Shown: piece by piece, positions 26,041 to 37,452 of the stretch
Position numbering within the stretch: position 1 is the first letter of the stretch
Layout: every line of letters starts with the position of its first letter
NCBI GenBank assembly: GCA_023853785.1
Contig: JAJIRX010000622.1
Span: forward strand, 372,001 to 436,000
Direction of reading: 5' to 3'
Length of the DNA: 64,000 nucleotides
DNA from: Psilocybe azurescens
Lineage: Eukaryota; Basidiomycota; Agaricomycetes; Agaricales; Agrocybaceae
Program-made: the position numbers and the translations under genes
The notes under the pieces: model-generated
What the model was told of the DNA's origin: nothing
Database searches by the model: none
The model's input: only the letters and a program-made list of their open reading frames with translations

Positions 26041-26694
26041 CTACTCCTGATAAAGACTTTTAAATGCTCCTGGGTGTTCCCTTTTAACGTGACGCTTCAA
26101 GGAGTCCTTCCGAGTGAACGACTTGTTACATTCCTGACATGTCTTTTGCGGTGGTGTATGTATGCGTGATAATAAATGACGTCGGAAATCCCCTGGGACC
26201 ATAGGTCCGATGTCCTTGCAGACTATGCATTGGAATCCCTTGACAGGGCACCCACTGGCATCATACATGTTTGCGACTGTGTACGTATCTTCTGGAATCG
26301 GGTCGTGGATTTGGCGCTCCAACATTTTGCGCCTTTGATCGGTTACGAGTGATTTGGCGACGACGGGATTTATGTTGGTCGAGCCAGAAGGTGGAGGAAA
26401 CGACGCTGTGTGCTCCTTGGGGGAATTGGCAGCGAAATTCAACATGGGAGCTGTTGGCCTCAGCGTGATGGGACGACTTTCCTTCGAAGAATTGGAATTG
26501 GGCTGCCGAAAAGCAGTTATGGGTGGTTCAAGGGGACTTGCTGAACTTCTATATTCAAAGACTTCGTCGTAAACTACGGTTGACACCACTCTCCTTGACC
26601 AAATGCCTGCTGAATGAGTCTGTTGTTGTGGCACAACCTGAGGTGGCTGCTGATATTGACGAATGGCTCCATACGAAATCATCTCAGCTTTCAT
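26041..26694 (-). CDS. C2H2 zinc-finger protein (double C-terminal finger)
   Basis: Uninterrupted 217-residue frame from ATG 26694. The first 130 residues are Pro/Ser/Gln-rich and likely disordered. The C-terminus has two adjacent zinc-binding units: an atypical one, CIVCKDIGPMVPGDFRRH with HLLSRIH (C-x2-C-x12-H-x6-H), then a canonical C2H2 finger CQECNKSFTRKDSLKRH with KREH. The family-typical FTRKD-LKRH segment suggests a sequence-specific DNA-binding protein in the nucleus. Target genes are unknown. The genes at 40989-42011 and 43093-44255 share the same double-finger layout, so the three are likely paralogues. Confidence 0.8.
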   Translation of the reverse strand: MKAEMISYGAIRQYQQPPQVVPQQQTHSAGIWSRRVVSTVVYDEVFEYRSSASPLEPPITAFRQPNSNSSKESRPITLRPTAPMLNFAANSPKEHTASFPPPSGSTNINPVVAKSLVTDQRRKMLERQIHDPIPEDTYTVANMYDASGCPVKGFQCIVCKDIGPMVPGDFRRHLLSRIHTPPQKTCQECNKSFTRKDSLKRHVKREHPGAFKSLYQE

Positions 26695-26834
26695 ACGGGT
26701 GCCCGCACCGATGACCGTTTTCCGACGTAGCGTGAGTATGATGACTTAGTGCGCGCCATTATTTCGTTGATCTTTAGGGGAGGGGTTGTGGAAAATGCGG
26801 ATTTGAGAACTGTATTTTAAGGCCTTTGGGACTG

Positions 26835-26842
26835 TTTATATA
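26835..26842 (-). promoter_or_regulatory. TATA-like box of the C2H2 gene at 26694
   Basis: TATATAAA on the minus strand, about 140 bp upstream of the ATG at 26694. Confidence 0.35.
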
Positions 26843-27820
26843 GAGGAGGGACAATGAGCTTCCCGTGTACTTCAATGGCATCATGAGCCACAGCCTGCAT
26901 TGACCATTAAGCGTGGAAAGCTCCAAATTTGGGCCACAGCTTGGTCCGCAGACGTATCAATGTTAGGAATGCCTTGTTTTGTGAACTAAATCATGCTCAG
27001 TGTTTGTTGATTTGGCAATGGCCCGTACAGTCTGACTACACTACCTGGAATATAACATTAAACACGCCACACAGTCTCATCTTTAGGATACAATGGCATA
27101 CCTCAGAGTCCTCATTGATAATGTACTTGAGCCATGAGCTTCTATGGATATGAAGGGACTCCTCGAGATCCGTAGTGTTTGGAATGAATGTTCCTTCCAG
27201 CAAGGTCATACCTCGAAAACCTGGGCCAAAACCTGGGCCACCTGGCTGATACTTACATCCTTTCTTTCCGTGCCACTAGCTACATATAACCCGGGGTAAT
27301 TGCCTACAGTATTGCTTCTCTCTGGACAATTGAACACCTAGACATCGTAAAAGATATTGGCATGTGTACAGGCGCTTAAAAGCATGCAGCCACACGGGCG
27401 TCTGTTAGACCCCCTGTACAGACAACAGATCAAAGAAGAAGCGTCGATTAGAACTGTGAACGAAGCTTGCACCATCAGCGACGCTTGCTGGATGACTTCG
27501 AACGATCTCGATTACGTTAATGGATAACATCAATGCAAGAATTACGGATGATCGCCTATGATTGCGTACGTCAATGATAGTCAAAATGGAGCCCATGCTG
27601 CGATACACCGACATCTTAAGGAGCATTAGACCTCTATGCCAATCACAAGCTTATCATTAGATTCTGAGTAGCTTCGATGCTAATAAAATAAGCGTATGGA
27701 TGTGCATTAGGAAACAAATCGTTGACATCACCTAGCACTTCTCTAAAGCTACTCAAGACCGCACTTCTAAACAAGCCTGCGATACAAAACTATGTTGGAC
27801 AGGCAATAATTTGGCGACAG
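26843..27820. other. Intergenic region, nothing recognised
   Basis: About 1 kb between divergent promoters. It contains a short tandem duplication of AAACCTGGGCC near 27219-27241. No gene was recognised. Confidence 0.45.
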
Positions 27821-27828
27821 TATAAAAA
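27821..27828 (+). promoter_or_regulatory. TATA box of the small secreted protein gene
   Basis: TATAAAAA about 65 bp upstream of the ATG at 27893, a good distance for a strong inducible promoter. Confidence 0.5.
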
Positions 27829-27892
27829 CAAACCTCGGTATGCTCAGATCATACAATCCCAACGCAGCCTCCACTGACTTCAGCCTACAATC

Positions 27893-28520
27893 ATGTACAG
27901 GATCATATTTGCCACTATCGCTTTGTCACTCTTCCAAAACGCTCTGGCCACACCAATTCCTGAGCATATGGGCACTGTGGGCAAAATTAATCTCGCTGGA
28001 GCTGAAGGAGATGTGAAAATAAGCCGGGACGATGACCGTGAGTGCAGCATTTTGGCATGTTATCCTTTCAATGAAATTTACTTATTGTCATTTAATCCAT
28101 AGACCATCGTTTGAATCAAACCGAGAGGCACTGGCATCATCGTTATAATAGCCTCGTTCAACCTGTCATTCAGCCCGCCGCTACGACTGTCGTTGTTCAA
28201 CGACCAAGCTTGTTGGACAGCATCCCGGTAGTGGGGTCGTTAATAAAAAACCTGCCACTTGTTGGTCCGCGTAAGCAAGACACAGAGCCATCTTATACGT
28301 GTGTTTACCATCGGTTCGTTTACTAGTGACAGACAGTATTTTAGGCGGCCTAGGTGGAGGTCTTCTTAATGGAGTCCTTGGTGGGCAGACTGGCGGACTC
28401 GTTAATGGGGTTCTTGGGGGCGGAGGCGGAGGCGGAGGACTCCTTGGGCTCAAGGTAAATGGTACGGAGTTTAACTCGCTCAAGCAACAAATGGCAACTG
28501 GTGGCCAAAGCCCGGCCTAA
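27893..28520 (+). CDS. Small secreted glycine-rich protein
   Basis: Not recognised as a named family. ATG 27893 gives a signal peptide, MYRIIFATIALSLFQNALA, then TPIPEHMGTVGKINLAGAEG. Two introns (donors GTGAGT after DD near 28037 and GTAAGC near 28270) lead to a middle region with LNQTERHWHHRYNS and LLDSIPVVGSLIKNLPLVG, then a Gly/Leu-rich repeat region (GLLNGVLGG and GLVNGVLGG units, with a run of eight glycines) ending MATGGQSPA. The mature protein is about 120 residues without cysteines. The strong TATA box and secretion signal fit a surface or effector-like small secreted protein, but that role is inference. Acceptor choice before the Gly-rich exon (near 28344) is uncertain. Confidence 0.6.
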
Positions 28521-28683
28521 GGACTCCCCACACTTGTGGGCAGCCAGTAGAAGCATGAAGCAACCTTTCGGGAGGAATGAAATAGATGGTACAGTCATCC
28601 ATACTTAAAAATACAAATTTTCAGAAAGAATACAAGTTATGGTCGTTTTAAGGCACGTGGGACGAGAAGAAAAATATACAGTA

Positions 28684-28786
28684 GCCCACCGCGAGGGTCG
28701 AACTCGCAGCCTTCAGATGCCTTGATCGCCAAATGAATCAGACGGTCTTAAAAGTCTGACGCTCTATCCGATTGAGCTAGGCGGGC
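28684..28786 (-). tRNA. tRNA-Lys (anticodon TTT) with a 30-nt intron
   Basis: On the minus strand, GCCCGCC at 28786-28780 pairs with GGTGGGC at 28690-28684. The D arm GCTC..GAGC, anticodon stem TCAGA..TCTGA, and T arm GCGAG-TTCGACC-CTCGC are all intact. The loop CTTTTA gives anticodon TTT, followed by a 30-nt intron at the canonical position after base 37. The mature length is 73 nt. Confidence 0.92.
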
Positions 28787-29257
28787 ATGTCATCAATTCC
28801 AAATAAAAATACACACCCATTACTATCTTTGTAGCGAGTATTTTGACAATCGCAGAACGACGACCTCCAAAAAAACAAAGCCAATTTGCTATAATTTAAA
28901 CTAGTTCTCTCATTTTCAATAGAATGGGTAAAGGTATAATAATCCATAATTTTTTTTTTAAAAAAAAAGAAAAGAAAAGAAAATCTTGAATTTTGATTGA
29001 CCCTGTCTTTGTATTTGGAGGGACATTATTTCCCGAAAGTGCCCGACAGTCGTTCTGAGTATCTCCAGGGGTTTTTATTCAAGACTCAAAAACATTTTCA
29101 AGTCCTGTATACCTACTATAGTTGTCATACAGCCCCCAGTTGCTACTCTGAACCCAAGAAACTAGGAGGCGCAGCGAGATCCCCTCCGACCTTCGGCGGA
29201 TACGTAATTTACCTGGCGGAATCTTCTGCAACCACATTTCTTCACGGAATCACTTCC
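28787..29257. other. Intergenic region with an A/T homopolymer tract
   Basis: A run of T followed by a run of A and AAAAG repeats occupies about 28951-28982. It should hold the promoter of the alpha/beta hydrolase. No gene was recognised. Confidence 0.5.
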
Positions 29258-30549
29258 ATGTCGACCTCCCTCGTTATACCTTTCAATTTACGATGCTTGC
29301 AACCAGTTCGCTCTATCACCCACTTTCAATGGCGAAACATGTCAAGAACCCATGCAATCTCGCATGACCCAGTTGAACTTTCGTATACCTCGTTTATACC
29401 AGAAGACGGGAATGCAACAGACGGGCCCTTGGTCATTCTACATGGGCTTTTGTGAGGAGTATCAGCTCAAAGAGTGGTATCTGCGGCTGATATGTGACAT
29501 AAAGTGGGTCGAGGAGGAATTGGGGATCTATGTGCAAGGCATTGCATCGAGACATGCCTAACCGTCCAATATACGCACTCGATTTACGCAACCACGGAAC
29601 ATCACCTCATGTCACTCCTATGACCTACGAGGCCATGGCTGGTGACGTGCATAGGTTCATTGAAGATAAGAAACTCAAGAGGGTTGCTCTACTGGGGCAT
29701 TCTATGTGTGTTTATTCTGTATTTGAACCAGCATTATCTGACTTTTTATGTCCATTGTAGGGGAGGAAAGGCAGCAATGGCGTACGCTCTTTCCTTGAAA
29801 AAGTGGGATGTTTCGCCAGGAACGCTTTCAAAACTCATTATCGCAGACATTGCCCCTTCAATAGGCAGCTTATCTCCAGAATTCATTCGTTACATCGGTG
29901 CAATGCAGAAAATTGAAGCTCTGCCTCCGGGGGTAATCAGAACGCGAACAGACGCTGACCATAAACTTCAACCATATGAATCAGTGAGTCAGTTCTACCT
30001 GTTCGTGATACTACACGACGACACTTTCTGACAAAATGACAAAATGTTCACTCTCATCCCAGGATATTTCTGTCCGCCAATTTCTACTCACCAATCTTCG
30101 GCTCCCGAGTGCATCACGCGCCCCTCATCAAGGCGGAGAATCAGAGAAGGCCAAGTTCATCGTCCCACTATCCATTCTCTCGAAATCCATGGAAGCTTTG
30201 GGCTCATTCCCTTACGAATTCAACGCTGCGGATAACAGCGTATCTACTACGTGGGATGGTTCAACACTTGCTATCAAGGGTACTAAAAGCCCGTGAGTAC
30301 TAGTTCTCCTGTTTGGACCTTGAACAAACGATTGACATTGCCTGTTAGGTATATAAACCACAAGAATATACCAGCACTGCGGGCATTCTTTCCAAACGTG
30401 CAATTGGAAGAGCTCGATGCGAATCATTGGGGTGTGTACATGTATGACTTACGTTGGAGATTTCTTTGCTTAACTTTTCGAATCTAGTTCATGCAGAGAA
30501 ACCACATGAGTTCAAGAAATTTGTCGTCGATTTCTTGAGCGATAGATGA
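29258..30549 (+). CDS. Alpha/beta hydrolase, Imo32/ABHD11 type
   Basis: Serine hydrolase of the ABHD11/Imo32 group, whose yeast member is mitochondrial. ATG 29258 starts MSTSLVIPFNLRCLQPVRS, a basic amphipathic leader consistent with import into mitochondria. The fold's landmarks are the oxyanion-loop HGLFGSRRNWGSM (exon join near 29453-29509), YALDLRNHGTSPHVTPMTYE, the nucleophile elbow LLGHSMGGKAAMAYAL (Ser in GHSMG, split by an intron at 29705-29759), IADIAPSIGSLSPE, and the C-terminal NHWVHAEKPHEFKKFVVDFL with the catalytic His in HW-x-H. Five short introns. No frame break was seen, so this is one of the cleaner genes here. The stop is TGA at 30549. The substrate is unknown. Confidence 0.85.
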
Positions 30550-31266
30550 AGAACATCGCTAAGTGCTGATGTTTAATCTAGACAACTTTACTTATACAGT
30601 TATAGAGTGAATGGACTTTTAAAAAAATGTTCCTTTAACAGATTATAATTGATCGGGATCGAGTTGGACGAGATCGCACTAATGCCTTTGCAAGTTCCAT
30701 TTTACTACCAGGATATAATTGCTTGAATCGAAGCACGAGATAATTTGTTAGGCCCAAAATAAGAGGTATATGTAACAGCGATTAAACGCACTGCCTGTGC
30801 TTGTCCGCCCTGCCAGCGGAAGGCGGATAAATACCGGCTGAATACATGGTCAAGTGAACGCCCCACCACGTCGCACACTGAATTCCTTATATTCTGAGTT
30901 AAAAGTTTTCTCATCATTGCTATTGGCTATCATTCTCTGTGGCCCGCTTATTGATTTTCGTGCAGTTACACTAAGTAACAGGCCCTGTCACAAAATGGCG
31001 ATGTAGATCAAATTTTTATTTTCTAATGCTGCGCGAAAGCCCACTCGAGAGTAGCCATGGTTGGCGAATTTTCTTTGTCATATATGATTATTTCTCAGAA
31101 TGGATAAACCCTCACAGGAGTCATGATCATACAATGACCATATGTTATTTTTGGTTCCTCGAACTTGTAGCTTCGTTCTTCAGAAGCTGTCACTGCGGGC
31201 CTGTAACTTCGCTACAACCACCCGGTGGGCCGTCAACGACTGTTCCACGCATAAAAAGAACGAGAA
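30550..31266. other. Intergenic region, nothing recognised
   Basis: Spacer between two plus-strand genes containing the esterase promoter. No convincing coding or RNA feature. Confidence 0.45.
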
Positions 31267-33517
31267 ATGAGCTCAATATCTGCTGGCAATCCGAAGCCTC
31301 AAAACTACTCGTCTTTCGTCATGTTGCTCTCTGCGGTTATTCTCGCGCTTGCTAGCTATGTGTACCGGGACACTTTGCTCGCTCTTGCCTCGGACTCAAC
31401 CTCGGACTCGTTGCAGACACGGAGAGATATCGTGGATACTGGGTATGCGAAATATCTAGGCAATCGATCGTTCCCGAATACTGTTGCCTATTTGGGGGTT
31501 CCATATGCTGAGCCACCGTTGGGGGATCGACGGTTCCGGGCCCCTCTTCCGCTGGACAAGGCGAGAGTGGCACGCGAGGCTAAGGGTGCGGTGGTGGATG
31601 CTACCAAAAACCCGGCGTTCTGTATTCAGGGGACTACTGGAGGTAGTTTTTTTGTCGAATTTACTAGCCTTTTGGTATTGAATTTGTTCTGTAGGTGGCG
31701 ATGCTGGAGGAGCAGGAAGTGAGGATTGTCTGAATGTCAATATCTACGCGCCTGTAGGCGCAAGTCGAGGAAGTAATTGTGAGGCTTATTACACAATTCT
31801 TTGTGCCATACCTTCTTTGAAGTTTTATCTAACACGGATGGTACAGTGCCAGTCCTTGTGTACATCCACGGAGGAGGTGAGTCTAAGCTGGATGGGCTTG
31901 TCCTTCAAAGCTCACGTGTCCCTGTTTCGCAACTATAGGATATATATTCGGAAATCCAGTCAACTGGCCCTTCGACCACTGGATCAATCAAAGTCCAAAC
32001 GTCGTCATCGTATCTGTATACTACCGCCTATCTTCGTTTGGTTTCTTGCCTCTCCCGCTCTGCGGGATTCTGCCAACGGTGACCTAAACGCGGGATTCCT
32101 GGACCAGATACAGGCTTTGAAATGGGTCAAGGAGAACATTGCCAGTTTTGGTGGGAACCCAGCAAAAGTTACTATCAATGGTGAAAGTGCTGGTGGAAGC
32201 TCGACGGAGCTTCACCTTGTTGCGAATGAGGGTGAAAAGCTTTTCAGTGCTGCTATTGCACAGAGTGTGTATAGGACACCGTTGCCTACTCCCGAGCAAC
32301 AGGAAGTAAGTCAGATTTTACTACTTTGGATACCAGATGGATTTATGGGCTGATCATTTATCTTTCTAGTCATTGTTCAATTTTTATGCAAACCATGCAG
32401 GTTGTGGATCGGGTTCTGCTGCTGATCAAATCGCGTGTCTGCGAAAAGCCAGCGTCAGTGCGCTCGCAATGGCACAAGACGCTGCAGTAACCTCTGCATT
32501 GTAAGTTCATGCCGATCGTGATTTGTGATAATTCTGGCTAAGCTGTTGTCAATCATAGCACTGCATCGGGGTACAATGTCTTCCATCCCGTTATTGATGG
32601 CAATGTGCTCACCGACTTCCCTACAAAATTAATCCTTGATGGAAATTTTGCGAAGGTACCTTTGATCGTCGGGTACGTGTGTCATGCTTTGGGACTATAT
32701 TATAGATAAATCGGTTGAGAATATTCTTCAGGGCGACAACAAATGAAACATTGTCTGGTGGTTCTGACGTATCTGGTGCTATGAAGTCCTTCTTCCCTTC
32801 TATCTCAGACTCAGACATAAACGCTCTGCTTGCTGTGAGCTCGATGTCCGTGTGTAATCGTAATTCATTCTGACATGCATCATCGGTAGGCATATCCTCT
32901 CTCAGATTTTGCTTCATCCGCTTCTCTTCAGTTCCAAACCATTACCGGAGACTCTGAGCTCAGATGCGCAGTGGGTATTCTTTGAAAGGACTACTCTATA
33001 AATTGACTTACGCACAATACACTGCAGCGCTCTATACTAGGCAACGAGTTTGGAAAAGAGACGCAATCCTGGACCTATCGATACAACCAGCGAACACCAG
33101 GGGCCAGCGCGGTGTTCCACGCAGCCGAGAATTACATGATGTTTAAAGGAACCAGTACTGGGTGCGTTATAAAAATCTCTCTATCAATCTATTCAAAGAA
33201 AATAACACTCTTGAATCACGTCTTCCAGGTTCAATGGAAGTACCACCTTCAATGCGCTAACACCAACTGAAGCCGCATTTGCGCAAGAGTTGATCGCCTA
33301 CTGGTTATCTTTCGTTCGTTCCGGAGATCCAAACAAGTTCAAGCTTTCCCGCTCCCCAACATGGTCCCCCTTTACATCCAAGAACTCGCGTATTGTGCTC
33401 CAAGAAGGTCCAGCAAACACGACAACAGTCAGCGGCAGCCTTTTGGAAAGCCAGGGAACTGAAGAGACGGCTCGGTGCAATCTTATCGCGAGTCAGGTGT
33501 TGGCTCAACAAAATTAA
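31267..33517 (+). CDS. Type-B carboxylesterase/lipase with N-terminal membrane anchor
   Basis: Alpha/beta hydrolase of the carboxylesterase type-B family (Pfam COesterase), which hydrolyses carboxylic esters. ATG 31267 is followed by a single hydrophobic helix (SFVMLLSAVILALASYVY), so the protein is secreted or a type II membrane protein. Landmarks are the N-terminal FPNTVAYLGVPYAEPPLGDR, the oxyanion HGGGYIFG, the nucleophile TINGESAGGSS (Ser of GESAG), and the catalytic His in AVFHAAENYMMF. The C-terminus is LIASQVLAQQN. About nine introns. The frame breaks near 32048, where GFLASPALRDSANGDLNAGF needs one extra G in the preceding codon. A short internal open frame could mislead gene finders there. 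The substrate is unknown. Confidence 0.85.
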
Positions 33518-33953
33518 ATCTTAGCTAGGAATTTAGGAATTCCTAGAGCTGAAAAAAAATGAAACCACGCTGCTAAGACATGTACTATTCACCTTCAGTC
33601 TGTCTCGTTCGCACTCGTCTTCAACTGTTTGACTCTTCGCCTCGGCATCCCTCCTCCACGGTCTTTGGAAAATTGACTCATCAGATAAAAACACCTATTT
33701 TTCCAACCAAAGATAGTTAATTTCTCGCTTCTGTGAAATCTGTTCGATAGGTTCAGCCATTTACTTCCACACTTCATATACCTGGAACCCATGTCCAAGT
33801 TAGAGGTCACGCGCTATTTGGCCATGTGTACGTGTTGTCGGGAAACCCGTGCCCGGCTTTTCCGTTTTTTCTTAGTTCAACCTCCCGTTCGACCATCTTA
33901 TTCGTGTCTCTCCGCATTCTTGACAGATTCTATAGAGTGCGTATACCATTAAA
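33518..33953. other. Intergenic region, promoter of TSC13
   Basis: Nothing beyond a presumed promoter was recognised. Confidence 0.45.
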
Positions 33954-35429
33954 ATGGTTCAATTAACTATCTCTGCTGCTTTAAAACCACCCGCTTTGGC
34001 CAGGGGACTCCCTCTGACAATTGACGTCACCCCTGAAGCCACCATTTCGGACGTGAAACGCGCCATTGTCGCTAAATACCCAAAGGTGCGTCGAATCGAT
34101 AGTTACGAAGACCATTAGGCAAGGAAATGGAACACCCGTATACCAAAAAGTGTCTACTCAAGCGTAATTGATATGGCCGACGTCGAGCGTACTCGCGGGT
34201 GGTCTTGTTCGGAGCATAAAGGCTAATGCTATTCTTTTCTGGATTTAGTTCACACCAACACGTCAACGCCTCACAGTAAAAGGAGAGAGGAAAGCATTAG
34301 TGGATGAGACCAAGCTCGCTGATGTTCTTACTGGGAAGGCGGACGGATGGGAGCTGCAATTGAAGGATCTGGGAGCCCAAATTAGCTGGCAGACTGTGTT
34401 CATTGTGGAATACGTGAGTGGCATCTCTGACCCTTTCTAAGTCATCTAATGTGCTACCTGAAGCTGGGCCCGATGCTCATTCATCCACTGTTCTATCATT
34501 TCCCCCGATTCTGGTATGGCGTCGACGTGGAGCATAGTGCACTTCAAAAGTTCATGTCTACTCAATGCTTTACAAAGATCTGGACTAACCATTTGGCTTC
34601 TAGATACATTTACGCATTTGTGATGCTTCATTTCGCCAAAAGAGAACTTGAGACCCTTTAGTGAGTTGTCTGAATCTAGTAGAAGCGGCCTCATTTGATG
34701 GTTAATGAAGTGTTCATCGTTTTTCACATGATACCATGCCTTGGTTCAACATCTTCAAAAAGTCAGTGCTCTGAAGCACTTCTTTTAGCTTCCTTTGACA
34801 CGTCTATCTTCCAGCTCGGGACATTACTGGGTTCTCAGTGGTGCGTTCACTCTTACCTCGCAATGGATTTCTGGCTAATCTTGCTCTGCAGGGGTCATAT
34901 TCGCTGCTGATATTTATCGACCTGCTTTCTCCGCTACATCACCATACATTATCAACAGTCTCAGAGACAATGAACATTACCTCTGGATCTGCGCTGGACT
35001 ATGGGCTGTAAGACTATCAGACTTACTCTCCCTGATCACGCTTTCTAATTCTGCGATGTAGTTCGCCGAACTCTCTAATCTGCACACTCACTTGACTGTC
35101 AGCGCCTTACGCCCACCTGGCACCCGCAAAGAGGTATTCCTTATGGCTACGGATTCAGCCTCGTTTCCTTCCCCAACTACTTTTTCGAAACGCTCGGATG
35201 GTTGGTTATCACCGGAATGTCTGGAAGCCTCGGAGGTTCGATAAACTTTTTCTCTCGAGGTAGTTGTTCTCAAACTTACAATATTCGTTGCTCGTTAGTT
35301 GGTCTTTTCACTGTTGTGTCTTTTACGCAGATGGCTCTCTGGGCTGTCAAGAAGCACAAAAATTACAAGAAGGAATTCGGCAAAGAATACCCCAGAAGCA
35401 GAAAGGCTCTGATTCCGTTCATATTATAG
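33954..35429 (+). CDS. TSC13: Very-long-chain enoyl-CoA reductase (TSC13/TECR)
   Basis: ER membrane enzyme that reduces trans-2-enoyl-CoA, the last step of very-long-chain fatty acid elongation, feeding sphingolipid synthesis. ATG 33954 gives an N-terminal ubiquitin-like region (TIDVTPEATISDVKRAIVAK). After introns, LGAQISWQTVFIVEYLGPML, YIYAFVMLHFAKRELETL, VHRFSHDTMPWFNIFK and SGHYWVLSGVIFAADIYRP form the membrane part. The C-terminal steroid 5-alpha-reductase-like domain has PYGYGFSLVSFPNYFFETLG and AVKKHKNYKKEFGKEYPRSR, ending with KALIPFIL. The last intron (35239-35299) ends at TTAG before LFTVVSFTQMALW. The A run at 35128-35130 needs one more base (RPPGTRKRGIPYGYGF), otherwise the last exons are out of frame. 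Confidence 0.9.
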
Positions 35430-35677
35430 ATTGGTCATACTACTTGGCTCCTTACTGACAATTATAAAAGACATGCTGTTCAAGCGTAATTTTTCATCGT
35501 GTCTATTGGCCTGAAATAAGTGTACAAGGTTATTCAAACGTAGGTATACATAAAAAGACCGGTTCAGTGGACTTCGGTCCTGAGATAACAGATCAGTGAA
35601 ACATTTCCAAGCAAAGAACAGATAGTAAGACGTACCCGAATCTCTTCGTGAATAAAATAGGGGAAAAAAACGAACTA

Positions 35678-35774
35678 GCCCACCGCGAGGGTCGAACTCG
35701 CAGCCTTCAGATTCCTATTGGAATAATGACACCGCCTAAGAGTCTGACGCTCTATCCGATTGAGCTAGGCGGGC
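35678..35774 (-). tRNA. tRNA-Lys (anticodon CTT) with a 24-nt intron
   Basis: The acceptor stem GCCCGCC/GGTGGGC, D arm, anticodon stem TCAGA/TCTGA and T arm GCGAG/CTCGC are identical to those of the gene at 28684. The loop CTCTTA gives anticodon CTT. A 24-nt intron follows base 37. Confidence 0.92.
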
Positions 35775-36081
35775 CATATTAACAAAAATAGTTGTTGCTA
35801 TTTTACCATTTAGCGAAAGAAAATATCTTTTCTAAGTGATAACACAAAATTTGTTCATCAATCGCGATGTGCTTAACGGAATCCACGCATATTCTGTCAA
35901 AGTCGAAGATTTCAAAATAGAAGAACATAGAGCCTTATTAGTTGGTGCGCCATGCCTTATGTATTATTGAACGTCAAGAAGCGATTTTTTCAGAAGCAGA
36001 GGAGAAAAAATAGGCGCTTTGCGAAGCGCGGAGGCAAAACATGTTCCATTGTGACAAAAGGGTTCCGACGGTAACCATGTA

Positions 36082-36181
36082 GCCCACCGCGAGGGTCGAA
36101 CTCGCAGCCTTCAGATATCAGAAGGTAATGATTGAACCCGCCTTAAGAGTCTGACGCTCTATCCGATTGAGCTAGGCAGGC
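36082..36181 (-). tRNA. tRNA-Lys (anticodon CTT) with a 27-nt intron
   Basis: Same body as the two other tRNA-Lys genes except GCCTGCC at the 5' end, which turns one acceptor C-G pair into a T-G wobble. Anticodon CTT. The 27-nt intron differs in sequence from both others. It lies 307 bp from the neighbouring CTT gene, which suggests local duplication. Confidence 0.9.
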
Positions 36182-36618
36182 CGTGTCACTTGTTAGAGGG
36201 GTGCTCTTGTGCCGCGGCCTTCTACTTGGGTGTTATAATAATTCCTACCGCGTTGAGACGACGAAGCGGATAGTTGAGATGCAATGTATGTTTTGGTGGT
36301 CAAATAGTGCTAATGCTGGAGAGTAACGTATTACATAGAATAGAAATCTCAGAGAATTCGGAAGGATGGTTAACTTAATCTGTTGCTGCAATCTTGAAAT
36401 TGTAGGAAGCAAAAACTAGAAATTAATAGTGAGTAATCCTCCCAAGGGATACATGAAAAAGTGAAATACTCTTTGCCAATTTGTCACAAATTGTGGCAAT
36501 GATGTTTGTAGAAGCGATCAGCAAATTGTCTTCTTCTTCCAACTCTGCCTCTATGTCTTCAATTTTCAACCTTAATCTCCTTAACTCATCCCTATAATAG
36601 CTCCCTTTATGCAGGGCA
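36182..36618. other. Intergenic region, nothing recognised
   Basis: 3' flank of the coiled-coil gene. A short coiled-coil-like open stretch on the minus strand (36490-36610; DELRRLRLKIEDIEAELEEE) may be a further exon if the stop at 36619 is avoided by another splice form. Confidence 0.4.
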
Positions 36619-37377
36619 TTAGTCTATTGTGTTTCGAAAGAGAGTATAAAACACTTACCGTGCTGGTCTAAAACATGATCCATACTTTCATGAATTGCTT
36701 CACGATCCTCGATTTTTCCTTCTAGCGATTTGCATTCCTTCTTCCAATAGTTAACTATAGGAAGATCAGCGATAGTATGAGTCCCATTAACACATTTTGA
36801 AACTTAACGCAGGATGCCTGAAAAGCTTACGCTCAGATTGGTAGACGATGTAATCTTCTACTCTTTTGATTTTCTCGTTCCGCACTAAAATCATACATTT
36901 TGAGTTGTTCCATCTGCTGTGAGCTAATAACAAGAATAAGAACATACATTCTATTTCAAGCCGTTCTGCCGGGGTCAAAGATGTCTTAATCTGGGAGTAG
37001 GCCATGTCGTCGATGAGTGTGTTATATTGTATGTAGCAGGATGTCGATGGTATGCGGGATCTCAAAAGCTTTCTATGGTATTTTTTATTTTGTTCTTGAG
37101 GTGGACAGCTGATGGATTTTAGTCGGTCGTAATACACCATCATTATGTACCATTGCCTTTTCAGACCATTCACCGTGTCAAAACGGCTAACATTAGTATC
37201 TTCATAAAAATAGTCCCTCCACCTCATTACGTGGCATGCATACAGAATAATAGTCTGTCTCTCAGAATATGTAAAGGTATTCATATCGTTATTGTGTCGG
37301 GTTGTTTCCATCGCAAGGTATCTGTTTCGATGAGGTTTACCATGGTGGTCACGGTAGGTCGCACGGCAATTTGACAC
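36619..37377 (-). CDS. Hypothetical coiled-coil protein
   Basis: Not recognised. The ATG at 37377 opens a 140-residue frame (MSNCRATYRDHHGKPHRNR, YSERQTIILYACHVMRWRDY, IDDMAYSQIKTSLTPAERLE). It continues through two GT-AG introns in matching phase into RNEKIKRVEDYIVYQSE and LNYWKKECKSLEGKIEDREA, and ends DHVLDQHD. The heptad-like Leu/Ile/Glu/Lys pattern suggests a coiled coil. It lies head-to-tail 75 bp downstream of a CENP-B-type transposase fragment, so it may be part of the same decayed element or a fungal orphan gene. Start and exact 3' end are uncertain. Confidence 0.4.
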
Positions 37378-37452
37378 TCCGCCCCAACAGTGGGTTAGAC
37401 AAAGAACGAAGTATATACATTACAAGCTATGAATTCGACAGTGAAGGGCAGA

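Noticed and set aside
27405..27626. Minus-strand open frame in the 26.8-27.8 kb spacer
   Set aside because: Short, without splice partners or recognisable motifs.
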